A stretch of DNA of 64,000 nucleotides from Cymodocea nodosa (Eukaryota > Streptophyta > Magnoliopsida > Alismatales > Cymodoceaceae): positions 384,501 through 448,500 of the forward strand of contig CM072341.1 in the NCBI GenBank assembly GCA_036874045.1, read 5' to 3'. The notes below the pieces were generated by a model, which saw only the letters and a program-made list of their open reading frames with translations, ran no database searches and was not told the origin of the DNA. This document shows, piece after piece, positions 37,448 to 48,887 of the stretch. The position numbers and the translations under genes were made by a program. Each line of letters starts with the position of its first letter. The first letter of the stretch is position 1.

Positions 37448-38987
37448 TGCCGGGAATTTCTATCTTAGGAAGCAAGAGCGAAATGGGATTTCGTTGTTTA
37501 AAATTTAATTTTATCCTTTTCTTTTCCAAAATTTCGGAAACTTTTTTTTTTGATAGAAAATTTTGAACATTATGTTTCGGACGGGACGGACCCACAAAAA
37601 ATTTATCAACCAGTGATGAGGATTCCAGATAAATTACCAAGATTACGTCGTGTGGTCGGATTGCATGGGCAATCCTGGCCGTAGGATTTTGTTTTTGAAA
37701 ATGGTACTTAAGTTTGAGACCATAAGATTAGATGTCAATTAAGTTATGTCATGGCAGCACAGTGTGATTGATAATGATATCATGCTTAGTTGAAATTATA
37801 TTAAATCATGTTGTGTAAAGGGAAGAAAAATTAATTCAAACATGACCCATAGTTTGTACTTTCTTCATGTTATATTTATTAACAATATAGTTCAACCGTA
37901 TTAGGTTATATTGAGTTGTAATTTTTTGACAAATTAAACTTTTATAGAACTAATATATTAAACTTTTAAATCAATATATTATTATTTTTATAAATAGTAA
38001 TTAAATTTAATATATAGTTTTAAATTTTATAGATTCGATACATCAATTTTACGATCCAATATATCAAAATCAACACAATCAAATTCTATAAATATTTTCG
38101 ACATACCTTTCTTGTAAATGATATATTGATTTTAAAAAACCTCACTTATGTCATATTAATTCATACACTCATATCAAACTATGTTGACACAACGATGATA
38201 ATTTAACACAGCCCAGAACATCCAACCCCCACGCAATTGAGCTCAAATCAATTAACATGTCTGCAGAAGATCTTCTTAGAAAGCTAATGTTAACAATAAT
38301 AAAAATTCCAACCAACTACAATAACTTAATCAATCAAGTGTAACAATATCTTTTACTTATAGATTCAAATATTGATAAATACAAAAGTAACATCATTAAC
38401 AAAAAACAATAAGAAAAATTACTAAGGTGGTAATGAGATATTCTTAAAATTTTGTAGGTTTATTTTCCTTTTTACCACATTCTCTGGTTTCCTCTACTTC
38501 CACTGAACAAACGTTCCTTTAGAATGAACAGAGATTTCGCTGTAACTGTGATCAAGATCATACAAGCACAAAAAAATTCATACATACCCATGAGAGATGG
38601 AACCTGATGAGGCTTTGGATCTGAGGCTGTGGATCAACAAGAAGAAGACCATATCAACTCCAAACCTGCTAAAAGGCTGTAAATTTCTTATTCAAGTACA
38701 TCTTATTAACTGTCACAAGAATGTTATTTTGTTCAAGTCAGTAAGATATTGTGGCACTCAATTCTCTATTTGCCCAAGAAAAGCACATCCAGATGCAGGC
38801 AAGTGATCTAGAATACAATGGCAAAAAGGAAAAATAGAAGCTTCAATGACAGGATAAATGCAAAATATCAAAGAGCTTTCTCATCTTCTTCTGCTCATCT
38901 GAAGATTGCATGGCTGCTCTTTGACATCAGATGATTTAGGCATATGCAATAGCCATGAGGACTGGAAGGAACATTTGGGCTTCACAA
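37448..38987. other. Intergenic region between the plastid membrane protein gene and HDS
   Basis: The left end is presumably the promoter and 5' untranslated region of the gene ending at 37447; the right end holds the HDS 3' untranslated region. The middle (37.7-38.5 kb) is AT-rich with no recognised element. Confidence 0.45.
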
Positions 38988-41900
38988 TCACTCCTCGACG
39001 GGAGGATCAACCCAGCGACCGTTGTCTTTTATCAGCTGGATCAAAGCATCAGTTGCTTGATCCATGGCAATTCCTCTCTTCACTACGGTCTGAAACAATT
39101 CAGCATATAAAATCAAAATGCATGAGTTATGCAATGCAAGCAGTGTTAAATCAGTGAGGAAAAGGGTGCAAATTACGACCAGTGTCTCTTTTTAATAGGT
39201 ACAGCAAACAATGATGAGCATGACAATCTATAGGATGTCTTAGAAAATTTGTGAGATTATAGCACTCTCTTTTATTTATTGAAGACTTTGGATCAATATG
39301 ATCAATTTTGACTTTTGATATTATGATGAAACATAAGACATTCAATTCAAAATCAATTGGCTATGAATGGAGAAATATATTCTTTATATATTTATACAAG
39401 TTCTATTCATATTTTTCAACATGTGACTATTCTAACAAAAATAATACCACTATCATGAAAGCATCTGAGTATGCTTATCAGGCATTGGAAAAGTGGAAGG
39501 ATAGGTTTATAGCATAGGAAAACTGAATTAAGGGTTTCATATTCAACAGGTAAGAAATCTCATGTATGAAACGTTTTATTTCTTAGACAGAGGGGAAATT
39601 AAGAAATCACGATGCATTCGGTCTTCGTTGTTCAACCAAGTAGAAAGCATACCGCACACATGGCGATGAACTTGACATAATCCATGTATTTAAGAGCAGG
39701 GCATTACCTTCCCAATATAGAGGTCAATCTTTCCTGGGGCACCTCCTACATAACCAAAATCAGCATCAGCCATCTCCCCTGGTCCATTTACAATGCAACC
39801 CATGATTGCAATCTGCAGTGAGAAACAGACAAACGTAAGATCGTCTTGTAGTCTTGCATTTTAAATTCAAGAGAAACTTGGAAGACAGGAAAGATAATTA
39901 CTGAAACTCCAGGCAGATGTGATGTCTTCTCTCTTATCTGAGCACTAATTTCTTGAAGGTCAAAGAGAGTTCTGCCACAGGATGGGCACGAGACATATTC
40001 CTGCACAGAGATGCAATAGTCCAATGTTATAATCAACAGATCTAAAGATAAGGAAAAGATGGGAAATCCAGGCAGAAATTTGGAATTGGTAAAATATGGC
40101 AAGGACAGTATCCGATAAAGCTACTCAAGCTTCAGAGACAATTCAATATGAATTTTAAAATTGAAATCAGCTCATGACAGCAAGCATGTTCACAGCTGGG
40201 ATTTACATAGGCACTCTGTAGTTAATATCATTTACTTGTTTGAGAATTACATATCAGAAAAAGGGGGGAGGGTGGTGGGAGTGGAGGATTGAGATCCTCT
40301 CCAATTCATAAAAATTGGAGAATATCCATTTCACTTAATCTGAGCCATCAATAGGGGAATATATGATTAGATACTGCTTTAAGCAACTTCTTGATCATTT
40401 CAAGAAAAATCAAAACATTGAACATCTCATCCTCCAATGTATATCTAAAAGCAGAAATGTTACAATTGAACCTCTGCCATTGTAGGAATTGAAGAGTATC
40501 TGGATCCATGGGAGGGGGGCTAAAATGTAATCTATTCGAGTTCAGATAATTAGATTTGAATTTACATGAACAAGTCATATGCAAAAGAATATTTCCTTCA
40601 TAGAAAATGATGAATACCGTTTTTGTATTTCTCATTCTGCAACCCTGAAGTAAATTAAAAGAAGTGTCCCTCAAAAAGTCGAAATCCTGATCAGGAGCCT
40701 CCAATAGTAAGCCATCTCCAAAACCATCAACAAGCAGGGCCCCGGCATCACTGCCAGCTCCAATTACAAGATCATCTCTGTAAACAACAACTAAACAATT
40801 AAAAGAATGGCTGATGGATATAAGCTAAATTTCAAAGGCCTTATGTCTTTCTGAGGCACCTGTGAAAATTGTTAGGAAATTGCAGGTGATGGATTACAGG
40901 AAAGTTCAGGTTCGATTCTTGCAAATAGTTAAACAACCTGCAGTCAATAGATTACTGAGTTAAGAAAATATTCTGCCAATGCATAATGCTAGAAACTATT
41001 TTGGTATGGGTAAAGGAGCCATATTTGAATCCATCACTAAATTTACGACTCTAGATTGTCGAGGACTATTGTAACTCTTTAAAAAAAACTGCAAAAAATG
41101 GAATAGCAAGTGTTCATCAATGTTTACCGCCTCGCTGCATGCACCCTGCTTAATTTATCTTCATTGCATGGAAAATTATGTAGCAACATTGTGACATCTT
41201 TGGTATCCTTAAGAACATCTAGTTCCTCAAAAGATTCATCACCTCTGACAGACACCGCCAAACGTGTGCCTGAAATTTGAAAATCAAGTAAGACACAAAT
41301 TCAAACCAAACAAAGAAAGGAAAATATATTTTAATATTTTTTAAATGAAGTACAAAATATCAAGAAAGAGCTCACCCTCTGGCAGGAGTTTGTAGGCACC
41401 AGTTGCCAACTCCTTGAGGTTTACAAGAACAACGGCATTAGGCAGTGGCTTAACCAGCTGTTCTGATAGAGGAGCCAAAACTCCCATACTAACGTCTATC
41501 AGCCTCTTCAATGCTAGCCTCTGAGCATTAGAATTGAAGAATGAATTATTTATTGAAATTTATGCAAAAATGAAGTGAAAAAGGAAGAAGACAGTGCAAA
41601 TAAGCCATTGCACCATAGTGTTTGATGACTATATATTTTCATAACTTATTTGAAAAAAATGGAATGAGGAGGTTCTCACAGAATGAACATCATCAACTGG
41701 GGGGAGCTCTCTCAAGAGGATTGAGTCTACCGTCGCTAGATCCTACAGTCAAATTCAAAATTAATAATAATATGAAAATGCTAACTTCAACTGAATAAAA
41801 TCCAGTGCATAGAGCAAGATCATTGGGAAAGCACGGTTACCTTGAAAGGCATGCCAACCACAAGTTTTGCAGCAAGAGACTTGTAAAGGAGCTCTGGTGC

Positions 41901-44900
41901 CTGACAAATGAAAGGAACTCCATAAGTATAATAGAATGAAGTATAAACTATAACATACTAAAAAGAAACTGATCATGACTTGTTTAGTTTTATATTATAT
42001 GGAGAAGAATGATTGACTCTATGGCTAGTATGATCAGGAATGAAACATATAACACAGTTTTGAATATATAGGATATCCCTGTGAATTTAGAGATGAATAG
42101 TACAAAGTGAATCCACATTGATTGAGGTATTACCTTTAACATATCCAAAGACACTGGCATGAGGACAGATCCATCACGATGCAAAACTCCTCGGTAATCA
42201 ACCTCTTCACCCTACATTTCAACAATTAATCAGGTACATTTTCTAGTATTAGGAAGCAAGAAAGAATTAAAACAAAAAAGTGTGAAGCATAAAATCAAGT
42301 TGTCTCCAAACACCGACCTCTTTTTGCATAGGTAATTGACCACTCCTACGCTCAAAGTCAAAATAGTGCCTATGTTTTTCTTCAAAAGGTGCCTGCTTAA
42401 AATTTTCCATCAGATAAATAATTTGTCTGTAATATTTTCGAAATCATAAGCTACTTAGAGCCCCACCACTCCTTTTTGAAGGTGAGAAGCCCGCATGCCA
42501 AGATTTGCAAATCGTCTGCAAGGGTCAATCTCTTCCTCTGGTGGCTCAGTAAGAGAAACTCGAATTGTATCTCCTAAACCATCCTGTGAAAGTAGTGTTA
42601 CACAAACATCATTTCCAATATATAATACAAGCATAATGACCATGGTTAGAATGTGGGAACAAAATCAATCAGAATATGGTTCTTGCTGAAAGTACTGTAT
42701 GAAATCCAAATAATCTGCCAATTTCTAGGTGATAATTGCATCGAACTATCTGACAGTTTTTGTCACAGCCGGTAATTAAACATATTTACTCACTGATCGG
42801 TGTACATGTGCCCATTTGTACCACTTGATAGGGAACCAACAAGGGACTAAATATAATGTTCATAATCTATTTTGTAATAACTGTTACCTTGACCATTATC
42901 TACAGTTTAGTGGTTGAAGTTTGTCACTGGTTGGGAGGTTAGGATTGAAGAATGTGAAAAATGAAACACTTTCGATAAAGACTTCTGCATGAAAATGCTG
43001 TAGCTTAACACTTGCTACTTGTTGGAATAAAAAACAAAAAGAGAAATAGTCATCATATTCAATGATTTCACATGTTGATTGATATACCTGAAGAAGTGCT
43101 CCTATGCCAATTGCTGATTTCATTCGTCCATCTTCACCTTCACCAGCTTCGGTAACACCCAAGTGAAGAGGATAATCCCAACCTTGTACATACATTTCGG
43201 CTACAAGCAAGCGATATGCTTGGACCATAACAACAGGGTTGCTTGCCTTCATTGAGAAGACAAAGTTATGGAAATCCAACTTCCGGCAGATTCTTGCAAA
43301 TTCAAAAGCAGATTCTACCTGTTTGAAGATAAGATGTCAGAAAGAGAAGAAAGTTCGGGAGTACAGAGTCCAAGAGAATGCCCAGGAATAGTAAGCAAAT
43401 TACCATTCCCCGAGGAGAATCACCATAGTAACTCATTATACGATCAGAAAGGCTTCCATGATTTGTTCCAATTCGAATTGCTCTTCCATATTTTTTGCAC
43501 TTCTCAACCAGTGGAGAAAAGACCTAGTAAGAAGAAAAGGAATCAGTCACGTAAACTGTCTGAGATCAGAAATAAATAAAGGGCATTGGCATGCAATTCT
43601 ATGATGTCCAGGAATCTGAAAAATGCTTCACCTGCTCGATGTGTTCAAGCTCCTTTTGATAATCCTCATCAGTATACACTAGTTTCTCAAACTGAGCCCT
43701 TCTATCAGCTGGAAACAGAGAAACAAAGCAATGGAAAAAAGAGAACAAGTTCAAGTGCTTGAAGTATCGGATAATGTGCAACTTGTGAATATGCAAATGA
43801 TGTCAACAGAATTGAATCAACTTGTTCTTTTAACAAGTGGATTAAAAAGCTAAATCCAGCTTAAAGCATTCATTGGCATGTCCAACATCAGTGCATAATG
43901 AAAATGGAAATATCACTTCCTTAAAATTTAACATAAGACTATGAAGAAGATGTTAGAAACAATGGATTAAGAAAAAAATAAAATGCCCATGGTGCATCCA
44001 TCACTCCATGAGTATAAGAAAGAGAAAATGGTTTATTTTTAGTACAAGGGACTATGAAATAGCATTTTCCTATTTATTGCACATGCAGTTTTTTAAACCA
44101 ATCTATGTTATCATTATCTTATGGTGCATCCATTCACTTCATGGGTACAAGTAAAATGAAATGGTTTCATTTCTAGAACTAGTGATCATGAATTAACATT
44201 TTCCCATTTTCTGTACATATATTTCTTTCAAACCAATCTAGGTTATTATTGCTTCTTTTCTTCTGCTTCAAATCCAAGGTTATGATTTCTATCCAATTCT
44301 GAAAGCAATAAACTAAATTGGGTGTAATCAAAAAATTAGACAGTAGATCAGCGTGCTTGTATATCACGAGAAGAAAAGGTGATTTACCAACATACCAAAA
44401 TTTCCGGGATTAACACGAATCTTGTCAAAACATTCAGCAACTCTCATTGCAACAGGAGGAGCAAAATGAATGTCTGCCACCAGAGGAATATTATAGCTGC
44501 ATAAACCAAGTAAGCCTCATCTTAACATATATGGTTCCTTCAAATGGAAAACTTGAAACACCAAGTTGACCATCCAAGTCGGTTTACTTGATTATATCTA
44601 TCTGACACCACTTACTTTTTCTGCACAAGGTTGTTCTTTATGTCAAAGCAAGCATCGGCTTCTTTCTTCCCTTGAACTGTTATCCGAACAATATCTGCTC
44701 CTTTGTCTGCTATTCTCATGACCTGAAATTCCATCATGTTAAACATTGAACTATTGTTTTTAATTGTATGTACCATATCGCTTAAATTTTTATATGGGAA
44801 GCAACAAAAAATAACAGGCATCCAGAAAAATACAGACACAAGCAGGTATCAACAAACCTCTTCAACAGTTCCGGCTACATCTTTTGTATCAGAAGTTGTC

Positions 44901-45529
44901 ATGGTCTGGATCCTTATGGGATGGTCACTACCAAGGGCTATATTTCCCACCATTACTGTTCTGGTTCTCCTCCTCACAGTTTTGTGTATGGATTCACAAT
45001 ACTTCTGCCTGGGAACTACAGAACAAGAGATGCATCATTTTACCAAATAGAGAAATAAGCATGGTAAGCTTCATGCCTTTTTGCAGCACAAAGGCATAAA
45101 ACAATGTGACCCATCAAGGACAAATTTGAACAAAAGAGAAATACAGGAAAATCGACTCTTTTTATGGAATTATTGTTGAGGGGAGCCAAAAAGAAATCAA
45201 AGGTACCATGGCACTCTGATTTGGAACAAATTTGAAGCTACAAACAAAAATTGGACATCATCACGGTGAATTAAAAGCAGTAAATAACTTGGTGGGAAAA
45301 ATGGCCACGTACCCAAAAGAGGGCTTCCTTCAGAAGAAGGTTGCAGCTCCATAGTATCAGAACCAGTCGAGTTCCTGACCACAAACTTCCTACATCGTCG
45401 CGTCTTAATCCCCTGTGACTTGGGCATCCCAGAAGTCCGGGTGAAATCCACGTTCTTTTCAAGATTTGGAGTAAAACCATCTCCTCTCTTCAGAGCAGAT
45501 AACGAATATGGAACAATAGTAGCCGCCAT
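38988..45529 (-). CDS. HDS: 4-hydroxy-3-methylbut-2-enyl diphosphate synthase (ferredoxin), plastid, 19 exons
   Basis: HDS/IspG converts methylerythritol cyclodiphosphate to HMBPP, the penultimate step of the plastid MEP isoprenoid pathway, using a 4Fe-4S cluster. Exons: 45529-45313, 45015-44858, 44722-44616, 44496-44396, 43708-43632, 43523-43404, 43318-43088, 42583-42467, 42392-42318, 42211-42134, 41900-41841, 41742-41680, 41520-41376, 41269-41128, 40937-40860, 40777-40618, 40000-39902, 39812-39708, 39089-38988. The sum gives 744 residues, near the roughly 740 of Arabidopsis HDS. Visible blocks: a transit peptide ending near SEGSPLL, the TIM barrel ([60 protein letters not shown]), the plant-specific insertion ([14 protein letters not shown]), and the cluster domain with Cys648, Cys651 and Cys682 ([19 protein letters not shown]; Glu689). 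The small exon 40937-40860 is needed to restore the family sequence. The start is [10 protein letters not shown]. Confidence 0.97.
43989..44258. repeat. Tandem duplication of about 132 bp in HDS intron 4
   Basis: ATGGTGCATCCATCACTCCATGAGTATAAG to ACCAATCTATGTTATCATTA, then from 44121 ATGGTGCATCCATTCACTTCATGGGTACAAG to ACCAATCTAGGTTATTATTG. The copies are diverged by point changes, so the duplication is not recent. It accounts for much of the length of this intron, the longest in the gene. Confidence 0.85.
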
Positions 45530-47739
45530 CTTCACCCAATATCAAAAACTTCTAGAGCAACAATTCAAACAACAAAAAGCGTCACAACCACCAAGTAAAG
45601 ATGAATCTAAAGAAAACCCACTGCTTCAGAAGCATCAAAATCTCATATTTCCTTTCCCAATCTAATATACAGCTGAATGGTAAGAAGGAATAACACAAGG
45701 CCTCGAATCCAACCCAAAAAAGGAAAAAACCAAATTTGTGGGGGAGAAAAAAGCCAGTCTAGCATTATCAAAATCTCATCTTCTTCTTCCTGCTACGTAA
45801 TTCGGTGGAGAGGGGAAAAAAAGGAAACTTTCACTGGAATTGAAGTGGAGCGTAAAGCCAACGAACCGGAAACAGAATTTCTCGAAATCTACCAAACATT
45901 GGAGTGATTATTCCCGGGGTTATATTGCTTGCTCACCTCGGAACGAACGAACACAACAACTGAAGATGGTTGATGCAGAAGGGCCTTCCCAACTTCTATC
46001 GTTATACCAGTGGAAGGTATCAACCTTGAGGGGGGACTAACCTCGGACAGACCACGACACCCAACAAGGACCGGCAACTCAGATTAGAACAAAGAATTAC
46101 CCAGTTCTGGGGATTGGATTTTATACATCCCTGTGACCATGGCATACGATTTGGATGCCGGTGGCGTGTGTTTTCTCCCGGCGGAACGTTTGGACCATGG
46201 ACTTCCCACGGAGTGGAGGCTTATGCACGGCGCAGGCCGAGAATATCCACTGCGATGGGACGACCATGACTTGCTGGGCTTTGACCTGTTGTTAAATGAT
46301 GCGACGTAAGGTTCGAGTACGATCGTGAATGGTAGAGTTAGATTAAAAAAATCTTGATATAAAACCACGTCAAAATTAAATTCATTGCAATAATTAATAA
46401 TAATCTCAAATATTAGTTATCATCTTCTACTTCAGTTACATCTGCCTGTGTCCTTAAAGGAGTGTGATTTAACAGTAGGGTATGGATTATAAGAGATTAT
46501 AAGAGATTATAAGAGAAATAGAAAATTGATGATGACTGCTGCTCTCAGGTGTCACTTTTTTTTGTTATTTCGCCATCATTTGTCAAGTAATTTAACTAAA
46601 ACAAAGATAAGTTAAAGATACGGTAGAATATCAAGGTGTGATTTTACCTTTTATTTTTAAAAATAATATTATTCCAATTAATTCAAAAAAACAAGAAGAG
46701 TGGCATGCAAAGTCTTTTTAGAGATGTTAAATTTGACCAATTTGTATAAAGAAGAAGTTGTATTAAGAAAGCTTTCGTCTAATAAAATTCTATTGTTAAT
46801 TAGGATAATTTTCTAAAATTCAAAAGAAAAATTGCAATTAACAAAAATGTAGCCTGAATATTTCATGTGAGAGTAAAAGCTGAGTTAGTATATATGATAA
46901 ACTTCTTTTATCAATTATTTTTAATTAGTTCAATTTTCATATGATATTATAGTAAGTTCATGTACATCTATTTAATTTAAAACAAAAGAAACACTTGCAA
47001 ACATAAAAATAACTTATAGGTAAAGAAAGATATTAAAATAATCTCACATTAATAGTGCAGAGATTAAAATTTGAATCTTAATGTTAAGAGGACAATGTGT
47101 ATATAGGTGCCCATACACACATAGATGTAATTGCTTCATGGTAAGTGATGACGTGCAATGCCCATGATCACATGGCAATTAGGTTTTTTCGTTTGAAAAA
47201 GAGAAATAAATGTCGAAAGAGGAGTTTTAGACACGGAGATAACTAATCTAATCATAATTGTTTATTCTCAATGCTTATGTGTATACATATATATGAGAAA
47301 AGTGGTATTGTAGGCATCAACATTGTTGATATCAAAATCGATGGTTCAAGATATTTTGAAATATATATATATATTCATCCACACACGTACATACAACCTC
47401 TACCTTGTACACTATCAACCACTTTACTCTCACGTTAACACATAACATCATAACCTCTCTTTTTTTAACAAAATTCACTTATTCGTTTTTTAAAAAACAA
47501 AAAAAAATGAAGCGTGACTTCTATAAAGTAGAGGTGAATAAGGAAGTTTTAAAATTAAATTAAATTAGAAAAACTTAAAATAATTGTAGAAAAACATGTA
47601 CAAAATATATCAGATATTTTATAGTGATTCTTTAATTAAGAATAGTCCGGTTTTAACTTGAGAATTTTTACCATCCAAAGAATATTTTAGTTGACCCTAA
47701 GACATTTTACAACTCAATTACACTCTAAATCGAGGGAGG
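45530..47739. other. Divergent intergenic region between HDS and the YrdC gene
   Basis: The first 750 bases are of mixed composition and probably hold the HDS leader and promoter. Small frames here (for example 45677-45907 and 46084-46368) show no recognised similarity. Further right the DNA is AT-rich, with a three-fold ATTATAAGAG repeat at about 46488-46516. Confidence 0.45.
46488..46516. repeat. Three tandem copies of a 10 bp unit
   Basis: GATTATAAGAGATTATAAGAGATTATAAGAG: three perfect ten-base units, about 960 bases upstream of the HDS start codon. No function suggested. Confidence 0.8.
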
Positions 47740-48475
47740 AGGGATTTGTATCATTTTGAAAATTAGAAATTGAAAAACTAGGAAATTTTTCTTAATTTCT
47801 CAAGATTTGAGTTATATAACAAAGTTGAAAATTTATTTCTAATTTTCTTACGTATAAAAGGTCAAAAATTTCAAGTTTTCAAACTTCCCTCTATCTAAAA
47901 GATGGGAAAGTAGTATAAGAACTATTATTATTTAATTAATTATTTTATTATTTAAATTTAATTATGACTATAGTAGATATTGTTAAAATAATTAAAGTAT
48001 AATATATTAATATAATACATATTTTATTTAATTAAAGTATTATATTATTTTAATTATTACTTTGTATAATATATTATTGTTTTAATTAAATTTACTATGT
48101 ATATACTTTAATTATATTAAAGTATATTAATATAATATTTTTTATTATTGTTAATATAATTAAAGTATATATTGTTAATATTGGTTTATTTAATTAATTA
48201 TTTTAAGAATATTTTTATTTATTAATTATTTTATTATTGTCAAGATTATTTAATTTTATTTTATAATATTAAAATCACAATATATTTATTTAATTAATAT
48301 TATTATTTATATTATCTATCATATAATATATAATATTAAATTTTCAAAAACTATATAAATTTCTTAATTTTTCGTCAATAGTATAAATACTTTTAAATTT
48401 TACTTTTCAACTTTTAAATTTTTAATTTTTTTAACTTTTCTGATTTTCCATTTTTTAACTTTCTACATGATCCCT
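47740..48475 (-). repeat. AT-rich 0.7 kb dispersed repeat, copy 2
   Basis: The reverse complement of this stretch is collinear with 19060-19745, including GAAAAGTAAAATTTAAAAGTATTTAT, TATATAGTTTTTGAAAATTTAATATT, the ACTTTAATTATATTAAAGT palindrome and CCTTTTATACGTAAGAAAATTAGAAA. The two copies differ by many substitutions and small indels, so they are old and independent insertions of one family. It ends about 410 bases before the YrdC gene start. Confidence 0.72.
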
Positions 48476-48641
48476 CAGCTTACACCCCCAACTCTAATTA
48501 CCAATTTCATTTCATATGCTCTCCTTTAAGAGGTACATAATATTTAAAGGAGAGAGAGAAAGGAGGCTCATCGCTCACCACGTACATCACCCACATCGGT
48601 GTAAAAAAAAGAGACAATGGTAAAATAATAAAAAACAAAAA

Positions 48642-48671
48642 TACGTGGCAACGGTTGCAAGTGCCACGTGG
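48642..48671. promoter_or_regulatory. Paired G-box/ABRE-like elements in an imperfect palindrome
   Basis: TACGTGGC (48642-48649) and GCCACGTGGT (48663-48672) face each other across GTTGCAA-type complementary spacer sequence, so ATACGTGGCAACGGTTGCAA pairs well with the following AGTGCCACGTGGTAT. CACGTG (48665-48670) is the bZIP/bHLH G-box core. The pair lies about 220 bases upstream of the YrdC start codon and could serve abscisic-acid or light-responsive control; that is inference from motif and spacing. Confidence 0.55.
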
Positions 48672-48887
48672 TATGTCCATAATAAAATTATTATAGACGT
48701 GAGGAGAGCATAATGTTATGTTATGTTATATATATATATTTATTTGTACACATTTCTTGTCCAACGCCTCTCTTCTGGCTTAAATTTTTGGCGAGGAAAA
48801 AAAAAATCTCATCTTATGCATGGTCGTGGATAAACCCTATTCCCAAATGGCGCCAATGATCCATCGTCGGCCTGAAGGTCTTCGAGG

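Noticed and set aside
40895-40915. GGTTCGATTC, a tRNA box-B-like string in the HDS region
   Set aside because: It lies inside the HDS coding exon at 40937-40860 and its flank, and no A box, cloverleaf or acceptor stem can be drawn around it.
46084-46368. Minus-strand 94-codon frame upstream of HDS
   Set aside because: No recognised similarity, and it falls in the expected HDS promoter and leader; likely chance in GC-richer sequence.
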